From contig CM060978.1 in the NCBI GenBank assembly GCA_030765065.1, positions 221,731,498 through 221,795,497 on the forward strand: a stretch of DNA of 64,000 bases, read 5' to 3'. Below, in pieces: positions 1 to 11,475 of this stretch. Within the stretch, counting starts at the first letter, position 1; every line of letters begins with the position of its first letter. Made by a program: the position numbers and the translations under genes. The notes under the pieces were generated by a model. It had not been told where the DNA came from and did no database searches. It was given only the letters and a program-made list of their open reading frames with translations. Origin of the DNA: Deroplatys truncata. Taxonomy: Eukaryota > Arthropoda > Insecta > Mantodea > Mantidae.

Positions 1-215
1 TTCCTACGTGGTGCAAATAACGAAACAATTCAACAACTTTTTCACGGGGCATCTCCATTTGGAAGCTGTGGGGATCCTGTCATTGCTGTGCCGCTCCCGG
101 TTCCGCCCGGTGTCTCCCTTCACCTCATCCCTCCCTTGTGAGGTTGCCCCCTCGCGGGGCGTCGGTACAATATACACATTCTTGAATCGCTGCCGAATTC
201 CCTCCTCTTCACAAT
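1..215. repeat. GC-rich segment at window edge, probable retroelement fragment
   Basis: This stretch is clearly more GC-rich than the AT-rich DNA after it. Positions 8-29 match 16732-16752, which lie just past the end of an F2 copy. Positions about 48-82 resemble 46172-46206 (27 of 35 bases by eye). Shared short blocks suggest a dispersed element cut by the window edge. Frames are open for up to 92 codons, but no known domain is visible, so no gene is called. Confidence 0.3.
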
Positions 216-3088
216 CCATATATATCCGATCATATATTAAAGTTAGGAAATGTGAAATTACAATTTGCAGAAGTCAACACTTTTAAAGGATGCACGATTA
301 CACATTGATGTGTACTGAATTAATGAACATTGCCACAGAATAGATCAGGTGTTGCCAGACATCGGTGCTTTTGATCGTAAGTTCAGTAAACACCATATTA
401 TGAAGGCAGCGATAGAACATGGAGTGTTGAACGAATTTGTGTTTAAGTATAAAACTCTACCAAATGGATCCCTAGTATCTCTTTTTAATGGAACTTCTTT
501 GAGGCATACCTTCTACGTTCTCCTTGACCCACCTCAATTGTAATGGAGCTGTATGTGCCATAGATAGCTGTCCTTATTTTAGTGATAGGCTCATTAATAA
601 TAATGAAACTTTACTGCAAGTGCATAATTTTTATATAATCCTCTATCCTAGATAATTTCCTGAGATTAAGAGAGTCCTGTAACTAAATTATGTAATGCGA
701 TACTTCGTGATGATTTCAGGGTATATAACAACAACTTCACCGCAAGGAACCTTTTGAAAACAAGAAAATATCAGGAAGAAAAGTGAAGTGAAAAAGCAAA
801 CTGCACATATACTGATATTAATTCTGTTACACTTTCTTCTCCTGATACTGATATTTTTACCGATTTTTTAGTTCTTATACCATGATTTGATTTCACTTTA
901 TATATTGTCGGAACCTCCTTTATTTCATTCACTCCGTTCCGGGGCGTAGAGCACAGGGCCGGGATCTAAAGTAACACATTACACATTTTCCTAACACGAG
1001 GTCCGACGGGGGCAAGCTAACAAAATACTTTTAACACCTGAAAGCTACCAAAATATTAAAATCATCATGGACTAGGAAGGAAGCAACTACCTACATAAAT
1101 ATTTCACATAGTATAAAGTTAGATGCCAAATATATTATATCAATTAATGTTGATACAATTTACCTTCCTGCTAGACGAAGCGCCATGCCTAACACACGTC
1201 TTGCCATGTTCACTGGCAACGCTCAAAGAGGAGGCAAGCTTCCTTCTACCACAGGATAAAACCAGTTTAACCCCTCCCCTTCTACTAAGTCACTACCTGT
1301 TGTCATTGCCAACGTAAGCGTTAACCATACAATGTTAGCACACCACATATTACAGTGTTACCAACCTAACATGCCACATCATACACACACATAATGAGAT
1401 TGAGGAAACGTAGACTTTAATATTTCATGTAGATAGTGTTTTAAAAGCACTCACCATGTGTTTAAAAATGGCTAATGCACAACTGTTGACTCCGGAAGAG
1501 TAAGATTTGTATTCTTTTAGTAGACGAAAATGGAAGCTTAACAATGCGAAGCCTTCAAAAATATTATATTCGAATTATACCACTATAAACGACAAATAAT
1601 TCTCTGTATAAGCAATGCAGATACAATTGAGGTTTAAGCCGAAGCACAATCCAATTTCATTCGGAATCTGAGGAAAAAAATGAAAATATAGATAATTGCA
1701 TTTGTGCAGTATGTTACTGATATGTGTATTAATGTTCCAAATGTCAACCGTCTTAAATGTCCACTCACCATATTCATAATACTTTCTGAGCTCTGTTGCA
1801 GTTAAAACTAATAATTACATTTTAATGTAACTTAAATAATAATGACAGTGAACAGAAAGTTTGCTTCTAGTATGTTACACAACACTTGTTATAGATGTTC
1901 TAACCTAAACTTTGAATCTGCCTTTTTGAATATAGAAAGATAGGATCCGGTACGTGGATTTTATCACACATTTCGTTTTTAAATTTCCCACCTATTTGTA
2001 AAGAGACTACGAAGTTATGATATCAGCCTAGAGAACTGACGTGAACAGCACATTTCTCCTGCAGTTAATGCTTATGGTTTACGTTATTACAGACATTTAC
2101 AACAATACGTAAAAACATTGGGTATTTCCGGGCAGACTAAGAATGTCTCTTATTCATCATCCTTTCTCCAACTCGAGATAATTGAATGAAACTTACTAGA
2201 ATTATCTTGAAAAATACACAAATTAACGAAGCAATTTTTATTTAAAAGGATGCTTTGTGTTAAAAAAAATTTATAGATAACTTTTTTAAAGGTGTATTAC
2301 TTAAGTATGAAATTTATCTGACTTCATGATCACACATTTGTTTGTCTAGGAATGCGCATTTTGGATTCAAGGGCCTCGAGTATGGATTTCAGGTAAAATT
2401 TCCATATCAACTTTCAATTCAGTATTTCCTTTACTTAGGCATGGGATAGATAAAGTAAAAACCAGGAAATGGGAGTTTTCCCTCTCTATAGTTTTAAAAC
2501 TGCTAAGGGAAGACAATTTGCATATATGAAGATGACAGAAAGATAAATTGGAAAAAGGCCTATCAGAGAAAGAAGAAGGTAGAATTTAACATTCATATGG
2601 ACAAAAGGGAATAACTGAACGCAGCAAAAGGGAAGGCAAATGGAGGTAGGAGCTTGAAAAACTAGAGCGGAATGGAAATTACCTATGAAGGTTTTCAGTT
2701 CCTGCAGGAATGCGCTTAAATCACTACTGAACATCAATGGAAATACCAAAAATACCGCACATTGTGCATGCTACCTTGTTATCCATTCCATTATTATCGA
2801 GAGTGTAAGACAGTATGACATAGCTTGCTCAGGTTTAATTTAATTGTGCAGCAAACTTCTCTGCCTACAAGCTATTGCATTTAACAACGAAAATATACCA
2901 GGTCAATATTATATCGATCATTAAATCTCAAGCTTTGTGTTAACGTAAGCTGATAACATTTTATGAATTGTATTTGGTTACTCTACGGTACACCCCATTA
3001 CCATTTCTCCGTTTCTCCTTGATCTATACGTTAGAAAATCAATGCATCGGAAGACGAGATGGGGTTTACTGTTGGCAATGTTATGAAA
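216..3088. other. AT-rich DNA, no gene recognised
   Basis: Only short open frames (under about 90 codons) of low-complexity composition occur here. I see no transposase, reverse transcriptase or host-protein motif, no RNA gene and no F1 or F2 copy. Confidence 0.5.
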
Positions 3089-4011
3089 AAATCTGATGTG
3101 TTAAACACACATGACTTTCTCTACTCTTGTACAAACTATTTTTACAAACTCCTATTCTCCATCTATTTCATATTAATCGAGATAAAGATTTGTAGAAACG
3201 ATCTTTTGACATGCAAAGAGAATTACATTTTACACATAGCGACCAGTTCTAAAAATATTTGACTATCGCTTAAGGCGTAGTGTGTTCCTCTTGTTTTATA
3301 TTTGTAAGGGCAATATAGAAATGCAGTAGCCTTTAAGCATAGACATATCTCTTAATAGCTGGTTGCTAGGTGCAGCACCATTCTCTTTGCCACTCTTTGC
3401 ATATCCAAGAAAAAAATGAACAACGAATTTACATTTCAGAAAATAAGTTTTGAAAAATTTAAGGGAATAACAAGCAATATCTCGAAAATGGCTCACTCAA
3501 CAAAAAAAATTCTATGACATAAATTGTGTATTTTAACGCGATCTACATAGTTTGTGTAGTAAAATGTTGTCTATCTCTTATGGTTTACCAGTTATGCAAA
3601 AGTCGTTCACAATGAAGAATACTTTTGGAGCCATTCGCAGAAAATTCAAGATATACATTTTATTTGTCATGAAAATATCTAAAACATATGATATTTTAAT
3701 CAAAATCGTTAGAGCCGTTTTTGAGAAAATTAATCTGGGGTGGGGGGATTTTCTTGAAAACCTTCGTGTCGCATCTATGGAAGATACTGAACCTAAATAC
3801 CAAGTTTGGTGTTTATCCGACTGTTCGTTTCTGAGTTATGCTGTTCACAGACACACACACACAGGTACACACACGGACATGTTTCCAAAATTATCGTTTT
3901 TGGATTCAGGGGGTCTCAAAACATAGATTTCCGGTGAAATCGCGGTATCGAATTTTTGGGTGAAATACAGTATTTCCCGTAGGTACTTACTATACGTAGT
4001 AGAGAAAGTAA
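3089..4011 (-). repeat. F1 interspersed repeat, full-length copy
   Basis: Read on the minus strand it starts at the TTACTTTCTCTAC end (4011) and runs to the CATCAGATTTTTT end (3089). It has the usual internal landmarks: the (CA/TG) tract near 3850-3875, the block that translates as LRVASMEDTEPKYQVW, and the GTAGAGAAAGT subterminal inverted repeat. The distal third (about 3215-3400) is the variant form shared with the copies at 27.8 kb and 53.3 kb. There is no conserved reading frame. It directly adjoins a second, truncated copy. Confidence 0.9.
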
Positions 4012-4606
4012 AAAAATGAATAACGAATTCCTATTTGAGAAAAAGTATTGGAAAATTTATATCTCGAAAATGGTTCACTCAACAAAAAAATGTATATGAC
4101 ATAAATTGTGTATTTTAACGCGATCTAAATTTTTTGTAGTAAAATTTTGTCTATCTCTTATGGTTTACCAGTTATGCAAAAGTCGTTCACAATGAAGAAT
4201 ACTTTTGGAGTTATTCCCGGAAAATTCAAGATTTACATTTTATTTGTCATGAAAATATTTTAAACATATGATATTTTAATCAAAATCGTTAGAGCCATTT
4301 TTGAGAAAATTTATCTGGGGTGGAGGGATTTTCTTGAAAACCTTCGTGTCGCATCTCTGAAAGATACTGAACCTAAATACCAAGTTTGGTGTTTATCCGA
4401 CTGTTCGTTTCTGAGTTATGCTGTTCACAGACACACAGACAAACACAGACACACACATACAGGCACACAAACGGACATGTTTCCAAAAATGCTTTTTTTG
4501 AATTCAGGTGTTCTCCAAACATGTATTTCCGGTGAAATCTCGGTATCGAATTTTTTGTGTGGAATACAATACTTCCCCTACTTACTATACGTAGTAGAGA
4601 AAGTAA
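4012..4606 (-). repeat. F1 repeat, truncated copy joined head-to-tail
   Basis: On the minus strand it begins at 4606 with the F1 5' end and stops in the T-run after the GAATTCGTTATTCA block, exactly where the neighbouring F1 copy begins. About 300 bp of the distal end is missing. The join suggests insertion into, or template switching at, the T-rich tract. Confidence 0.88.
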
Positions 4607-4766
4607 TATGTTTAAGACAAACATATCTTATGTAGTGTTCTTCCTACAAACTACTCCTCACTTTTGTATAGATGTATAAAGACTTTCACCAAGTGAAATA
4701 AACAACTTATTACAATTTTATTTATTGCATCTTAAAATAATTTTGGTTACATAGAGAAAATTTACT
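4607..4766. other. short spacer
   Basis: AT-rich spacer with no recognisable feature. Confidence 0.4.
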
Positions 4767-5520
4767 CAGTGGTAGAGATGGAAGAAAATAATGTAAAAGT
4801 TACATTGTAATGGTTACCTTAATGGAACGGTTACAGAAATAACCGAGACAGGCGGTAACTACATAGTTACCCAATAACGGTCACCACAGTAACAAAGACA
4901 GTAACTAGTTATCCTGTGAAACGCTTACTAAAGTAACGGAGACGGTTACTGGGTTTGAGTGATAACATTCAGTGCATGTGCCTTGGTATCGCTTACCAGG
5001 AACTAGTTACCTCAACCTCTTACGTAATATTAGTCTCCTGCGCAAGATAACGTGAGTGACATTGTGAATTTAATATACCAGCTGCGAAAAAAATGTCTAC
5101 TAATTACCGACTATATAACTGAGATTATCTACATCGTTTTACAAAAACCATGTGTGTTTGGGCATTAAGCTTTCTCTTCTGTAGCAAAATTGCCTTTCAA
5201 AATGTCATTACCATGTTTTACCTAACGTCTTATGAAAATATTTATATTATTATATGCTTAATTTCAGTCATGTTGATGTTGGCAATAGTGGTGAACTTTC
5301 CTTTGCTATATCTGCATCACTGATGTTTACATTTAGAATGCCATATAGTTCATTTCATCAGTACAGCCCTACAGTTTAGTATGATCATGTTCAATAGTGG
5401 TAACCATTAATGTAATGTAACTGTAAACTGATAACCATGCAAACAAATAAATTAATCGTTGCTGGTAACCATTAACGCACTGACAGTTATAATGGTTACC
5501 CGAACATATATGTTTGTAAC
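4767..5520. repeat. GTTAC/GTAAC-rich patch, candidate non-autonomous hAT-like element
   Basis: Positions 4795-5040 and 5395-5515 are packed with GTTAC, GTAAC and GGTTACC words. The left edge reads CAGTGGTAGAGATGG, which resembles the CA(G)-rich ends of hAT elements with subterminal GTAAC repeats. A matching right terminus and a clean 8-bp target duplication could not be established: a weak partial match ends at 5322, but the motif enrichment continues to about 5515. No transposase is encoded. Confidence 0.35.
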
Positions 5521-5627
5521 ATTCCTGCTCAGTAAGGTATGATATTAGCTTCAGTAACTCGCGGAGCTTAGAACATTCCCTCTTGTCGTGTTCTAGTTTG
5601 ACCCTGTATTTACTTAATCTATGATTT

Positions 5628-6239
5628 TTACTTTCTCTACTGCGTAAACTAAGTAGGGGAAGTATTGTATTCCACCCAAAATTTCGATACCGAGATTTCA
5701 CCGGAAATATATGTCTTCAGACATCCTGAATACCCAAAAAAATTTTTTGGAAACATGTCCATGTGTGTGTCTGTGTGTATGTGTGTGTCTGTGTGTCTGT
5801 AAACAGCATAACACAGAAACGAACAGTCGGATAAACACCAAACTTGGTATTTAGGTTCAGTATCTTCCAGAGATGCGACACGAAGGTTCAAGAAAATCCC
5901 CCACCCCAAATTACGCTTTACATGGAACCTTTTTCGAAAATTTTAATTTTCTCAAAAATGGGTCTAACGATTTTGATTAAAATATGATATGTTTAACATA
6001 TTTTCATAAAAAATGAAATGTATATCTCAAATTTTCTGGGAATGTGTCCTAAAGTATTCTTCATTGTGAATGACTTTTACATAGCTGGTAAACCATAACA
6101 GATAGACAAAATTTTACTCCACACAAAATGTAGATCGCGTTAAAACACACAATTTATGTCATATGCATTTTTTTTGTTGAGTGAACCATTTTCGAGATAT
6201 TGCTTGTTATTCCCTTACATTTCCCGATACTTATACTTT
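5628..6239 (+). repeat. F1 repeat, 3'-truncated copy
   Basis: Starts with the standard F1 5' end (ACTTTCTCTACTGCG) and follows the family through the TG tract (5761-5800) and the TTGTTGAGTGAACC block. It stops at TACTTATACTTTT, where the next F1 copy begins. In ordinary copies this point reads CTTATACTTTTTCTCAAATGGG, so the junction falls on shared ACTTTTTCTC-like sequence. Confidence 0.88.
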
Positions 6240-6953
6240 TTACTTTCTCTACTACGTATTGTAAGTAGGAGAAGTATTGTGTTCCAGACAAAAATTCGAT
6301 ACCGATATTTCCCAGGAAATGTATGCTTTGAGACCCCCTGAATCCAAAAAAAACATTTTTGGAAACAAGCCCGTGTGTGTGTCTGTGAACAGCATAACTC
6401 AGAAACGAACAGTCGGATAAACACCAAACGTGGTATTTAGGTTCAGTATCATATGTTTAAGATATTTTCATGACAATTAAAACGTATATCTGGATTTTCT
6501 GGGAATGTTCCAAACGTATTCTTCATTGTGAACGATTTTTGCAATATTGGTAAACCATAAGAGAGAGACAAAATTTTACTACCCAAAAAGTGTAGATCGC
6601 GTTAAAATACACAATTTATGTCATATACATTTTTTTTGTTGAGTGAACCATTTTCGAGATATTACTTATTATTTGCTTACATTTTCTAATACTTATACTT
6701 TTTTCTCAAATGGGAATTCATTATTCATTTTTTTGTCCTGGTAATACAAAGAAAATGGAATACTGCACATAGCAACCGGTTCTTAAAATATTTGATAAGG
6801 CTTAAAGCCTACCAATTCCGCTTGCATCTACAAGAAAATTAGCAATAAGATTAACATCTCGATTAACATGAAGCATATGGAGAATAAGCGTTTGTAAAAA
6901 TAGTTTGTACAAGAGTAGAGAAAGTCATGTGAGTGTAACACATCAATTTTTTT
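6240..6953 (+). repeat. F1 repeat with internal deletion
   Basis: Runs from the 5' end at 6240 to the CATCAATTTTTTT terminus near 6953. About 130 bp is missing after GGTTCAGTATC (near 6450), where the sequence jumps straight to ATATGTTTAAGATATTTTC. The distal part, including GTAGAGAAAGTCATGTGAG, is typical. It forms a head-to-tail pair with the preceding truncated copy. Confidence 0.88.
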
Positions 6954-7194
6954 ATTAGCTCTGACTAACAATATGGGATATATAACGTATGTCATTATCA
7001 AGACAAAACAATTGCTGCCTATTCGAAAATGTCAAACTGGAACAATTTCGAAATTAGCATAGAATACAATATTGGTTACATGCGTATATTCACAGGAAAC
7101 TATTAACACTCTTATGAACATAACTCAGTGAACAAACTATCGGCTTTAGTGTTTTTCATAAAGCGAGTATCAAGTATCTAACATCGAGCATCGG

Positions 7195-7880
7195 TGCTCA
7201 AATCGGCGCTACTAGTAATTCTTAGAGCAATAAGGTAATATTTTAAAACAGTTTGTAAATAGCCAATCAAAAACCAGAAAAGCTAAAAGTTAAATATAAG
7301 TATTCTATTGGAGTACGATTAGCCAATCATAGACTTGAAATAGTTGAAATTCGCAAATTCAAGCGGTAGAAGCCAGTTGCTTGTAGACAGTGTTCCTTAC
7401 CAGAAGCGAGACGCGTTCCCGAGCATTTAAATACGTATTCAGGTGAGACATATAAAATTCATAACGGAGAGAATATTATAAAGCTTACGTGTTAAAAAAT
7501 TGCAAGTAATTAATAAATAATCTCACAGCTCTCTATATCAGTGAAGTGTTATTTAATCTTGTGACGGATTAATAAAATGAGTGAAGTAAAAATTATGTAA
7601 TCGTGCATTCTTTAGCCGCATCGCCCCCTGCAAAGAGATACATGCTTCTATAAACTAATACTGACGAAGGCGAGGCAAACATAAATATATATAATATTTA
7701 AAGAGTCATAAAAATACAAAGTTGATTCCTAAACTTTGGGGCAAAGGCCATCGGAAACTTTGTACCTAAACGTGGGGCAGTTACTTCATCAAGTTTGGGT
7801 CCCCAACATTCGAACTACAATACAACTACTATTTCAAATTGGCTTTCCATACGTGAAGCTACACCTCCTTCAATACTCTC
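7195..7880 (+). repeat. F2 repeat, LTR-like, 5'-truncated
   Basis: Matches the minus copy at 9945-10834 and the plus copy at 15769-16735. Shared landmarks are two AGCCAATCA boxes (about 7260 and 7320), a TTTAAATACG block, GCTCTCTATATCAGTGAAG, an AATAAAATGAGTGAAG block and GGGGCAGTTACTTCATCAAG. The CCAAT boxes, TATA-like block and polyadenylation-like signal in this order would fit an LTR. The first third seen in other copies is absent. No coding capacity is evident. Confidence 0.6.
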
Positions 7881-8533
7881 GATTCTCGGGGCATCGAAGT
7901 ATGTCTAATACTTTGCGATTAACCATCGATACTTTTTCGATACTTTTAAAGTTTTAAGTTTTTGCATTATTGAAAGTTGCTTCCTTTAACTTTATGCTAG
8001 ATAAAGACTGAAAGGAGTCAAGACTTAACGTTATTGCGTCGCACGTGTTCCCAAGTGTTGCCTGACTATAGTTCTTGGTAAAATTTGACTGCGTTTCCTG
8101 TGGGTGAATCAAACGTAACATTCCATAGATTCTAATATCTAAATGAAAACATGCAAAACAATGCGAGATGGGGTAGATGTACTCATGTAACATGCAGCGT
8201 TAACTGAGTTGTTAATGAAAATGATTTACCTGACGCACTAAATCACATTTTCGCAATAGCTTCGCTTAGTAACTCCCTTTCAGCCATTACTTTTACCAAC
8301 TACGGTGACGAGAATCTGTGAATCCAGCAGAAACAAATCAACTTAAGACCTGATACAATATAGCGGAGGGAAATATTTGTTATATTCTTCCATTTGTTAA
8401 TTTATGTTTATGCAAGTCAAACTTACAGGCATACCGTACGACTAACTTCCATAATATGGATAGACAACCCTTTAAAAGAAAGTTTTCAGCACAAAATATA
8501 GTTGCATAAAAAGGGAAGCAAAGTTATTATTAT
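7881..8533. other. AT-rich spacer, no gene recognised
   Basis: Only short unconvincing frames. No motif or repeat landmark found. Confidence 0.4.
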
Positions 8534-8865
8534 TACTTTCTCTACTACGTATAGTAAGTAGGGGAAGTATTGTATTCCACCAAAAAAATTCGATACCGAG
8601 ATTTAACCGGAAATACATGTTTTGAGGCCTCCTGAATCCAAAAAAGGCATTTTTAGAAACATAACTCAGAAACGAACAGTCGGATAAACACCAAGCTTGG
8701 AATTTAGGTTCAGTATCTTCCAGAGATGCGACACGAAGGTTTCCAAGAAAATTTCCCCACTATAGATTACCCTTTACATGGAACATTTTTGGAAAATTTT
8801 CTCAGAAATGGCTCTAACGATTTTGATTAAAATGTCATATATTTAAGATACTTTCATGACAAATT
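8534..8865 (+). repeat. F1 repeat, 5' third only
   Basis: Typical F1 start, then the family sequence to CTTTCATGACAAAT, where it breaks directly into the 5' part of an inverted F2 copy. The (TG)n tract is deleted, with AAACATAACTCAG joined early. Either the F2 piece inserted here or a rearrangement fused the two families. Confidence 0.8.
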
Positions 8866-9090
8866 CATTATTGCCTCAAGGTTACCTCATTGTTAGCAAC
8901 TTTCCGCCTCTATTTTCACAGCTCCAACATTACTAAATCACGTAATATATTAACATAACATTATTATACATGTATACAATAATATAAACATAATATGACT
9001 GTTACATAGATTTTAGGCGGCTGTTATTAAATTTATGTATTATATAATTAGCCTGAAATAATTTAATTGTTAAAAATACTGCCTCAGTTT
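8866..9090 (-). repeat. F2 repeat, 5' portion, inverted
   Basis: Reads ATTATTGCCTCAAGG...AATACTGCCTCA on the plus strand. It matches the same block at 10570-10834 and, inverted, 15769-16035. The outer end TGAGGCAGT (minus strand) is the shared F2 terminus. Confidence 0.65.
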
Positions 9091-9123
9091 TGAGGTATTG
9101 ACGATGTTGAGGTTCCATCCCTA

Positions 9124-9288
9124 ATAAATACCAAAGTTGATATATAAGTTTAGTATGTTCCAAAGATGCAACACGAAAATTTTAATGAAAATTACTCCCA
9201 CGCCAAAAGCTACCTTTCACATTCGATATTTTTAGCTTTCTCAAAAATGGCTCTAACGATTTTGATTAAAATACTGTATATTTAAGGT
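9124..9288 (+). repeat. F1 repeat, internal fragment
   Basis: Contains the degraded middle of F1: a CCAAAGTTGATAT-like block, CCAAAGATGCAACACG, then AAAAATGGCTCTAACG and TTGATTAAAATACTG. Both ends are missing. It probably belongs to the same insertion as 8534-8865, separated by the F2 piece, but it is more diverged. Confidence 0.65.
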
Positions 9289-9944
9289 AATGTCGATCGT
9301 TTTATGGTGAGGCCAAGGATCGCGCTTGTGCATGTTCCTCACACTGTCTGTTACACTGGAGGCTTTTCGTTCCGTAACTCCCACGGTACTCACTCAGAGT
9401 GGTAGTAACATGCACTATAATGAGTAATAGTCTTATTATAAGTGGTGTCCATCTGCGTGAACACATTCCTGGCTTTTTCGAATCAAATTTCCATTCACAA
9501 TAATTTTTCAAGTTCAGCTATGGTGTGGAGATTGTTCTTAAAAGCTTAATGTTTTAAGGTTCCCTACAAACAGATGCACTAATTTCGTCAGTTTTTTCCT
9601 ACGTTAGGACATCTCGTTTTCGCTTCTTAGATTTGGCGTTTAGCGATCCCATTGTCCTAAACGCATTAACCATACATACAACTATCCATTTATCTACTTG
9701 AAACTTCTCCTCAAATTGTGTACACACCTGTCTGCATGATACGGGTTTTCTCAGTATCGTATATAAAACTTGGTTGTTCAAGGGTAAATTTGCCGGCAGA
9801 CGTTGCAGTGGGCTAATAACAAGGCATTAACACTCTTAAGCAAATACACACAACATAGCTCTCATGATAAACCCTCACCTTTGAGATGCACAATCACAAC
9901 TCTCCTTGCAGCACGAACACAAGTAGCGATTTAAGCTGAGATTA
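9289..9944. other. spacer between repeats, no gene recognised
   Basis: Frames of 60-69 codons on the minus strand show no domain. No repeat landmark seen. Confidence 0.4.
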
Positions 9945-10834
9945 GGTTGAATGCCTCACTTTTGGAAAGCCAATTTGAAGAAGTTATATTATAGTTCCAA
10001 ACTTGATGAAGTAACTGCCCCAGGTATGGTACAATGTTTCCGGTGGTCTTTGCACCAACGGTTAGGAATCAACTTTGTATTTTAATATTTCTTTAAATAT
10101 TATATATATATATATATATATATATTTGCCTCAGTTGCGTCAGTATTAATTTGTAAAAAACATGTATTTCTTTGCAGAGGGTGAAGAGGCTAAAGAATGT
10201 AGGCTTACACAGATTATAATTTTTACTTCACTCCTTTTATTAATACTTCACACGATTAAATAACACTTTACTGATATAGAGAGCTGTGAGATTATTTATT
10301 AATTGCACTTTTAAACACGTAAACGTTATAATATTCTCGCCGTAATGAATGTCTCGCACTGAATACGTACCGAGCGAACAAATTGCTCAGCGACTGGCGT
10401 TTACCGCTTAAATTTGTAAATTTTTCTATTTCATGTCTCCGATTGGCTAATTTTACTCCAATAGAATACTTTTATTTAACTTTCAGCTTTTCTGGTTGTT
10501 GATTAGCTATTCATAAACTGTTTTAAAAATTACATTATTGTTCCAAGTATTAGTAGTAGCATTATTAAACTTTCCAAATCCATTATTGCCTCAAAATTAC
10601 CTCATTATTAGCAACTTTCGGCTTATATTCGCACAGCTCCAACATTATTCAATTACTTTATGCATTCACATAACATTATTATACACGTACACAATAATAT
10701 AAACATAATACAATAACTGTTACATACATTTTATATGTTATTTATACACAACTTGCTTTAAGGCGGGCAGTAATTATATTTTATATTATATAATTAGACT
10801 GAAATCATTTAAGTGTTAAATATACTGCCTCAAA
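9945..10834 (-). repeat. F2 repeat, near full-length
   Basis: On the minus strand this runs from TGAGGCAGT (10834) through the CCAAT-box region (about 10445 and 10505), the TATATCAGTAAAGTG block and the AATAAAAGGAGTGAAG block to the region around 9945-10025. An (AT)n tract at 10098-10125 lies inside it. Parallel structure with the plus copy at 15769-16735 shows that the 5' block and the promoter-like block form one contiguous repeat. Confidence 0.65.
10098..10125. repeat. (AT)n microsatellite
   Basis: About 14 uninterrupted AT repeats within the F2 copy. Other F2 copies have a short ATAAATATATAATATT stretch here, so the tract expanded in this copy only. Confidence 0.9.
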
Positions 10835-10964
10835 GCACAGCTGATAAAGATAACCCTGAACGCGTCATGCGCCGCCAGTTGCGCATCGCAAATGTACCGA
10901 GGTCATTGCAGTACAGCGTGTTACGCTGTCACACACCGGTTTGTGCCCTCACCCTAAAAGCTAC

Positions 10965-11475
10965 GCTCTATATTTACATGAAAAATAAAATGTATATCTT
11001 GGATTTTCGGCCTGAGGAGTCCTCTACATTATGAATTAATTTTGTACAGCTTGTAAGCCGTGAGGGAGAGAGAAAAACTTACTACACAAAAATGTAGAAC
11101 TCGTTAAGACAAACAATTTGTCATATAATTTTTTTGTCATTAAGCATTTCTGAGATAGATTGAAATGTGATTGGGACTGTCAAATACCCTATGATTTTTA
11201 AACTGCCAAGTTGCGATTCGTTTTGTTGTGGACGTGCAAAGAGAATGAATTTCAAAGCCATCACCTAGGATCCTCTTTTAAAATATTTGACAATCGCATT
11301 ATCCTTATCTATTCTCTTTGTAGCGACAAGGAAATATGTAATAAAGCTATTTCTGCAAATGTTTCTCTGGATTAACATCAAAGGATAGAAGAATAAGCTT
11401 TCTTAGGAATAGTTTGAAGAAGACTGGGTAGAGAAGATCATGCAAGTGTAGCACATTAGCCTTTTTTTTCTATAT
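10965..11475 (+). repeat. F1 repeat, old diverged distal half
   Basis: Blocks such as AAAATGTATATCTTGGATTTT, ACTTACTACACAAAAATG, TTTTTTTGTCATTAAGCA and the end AGAGAAGATCATGCAAGTGTAGCACATTAG follow the F1 order with many substitutions. The 5' half is not recognisable. It indicates an older subfamily. Confidence 0.6.
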
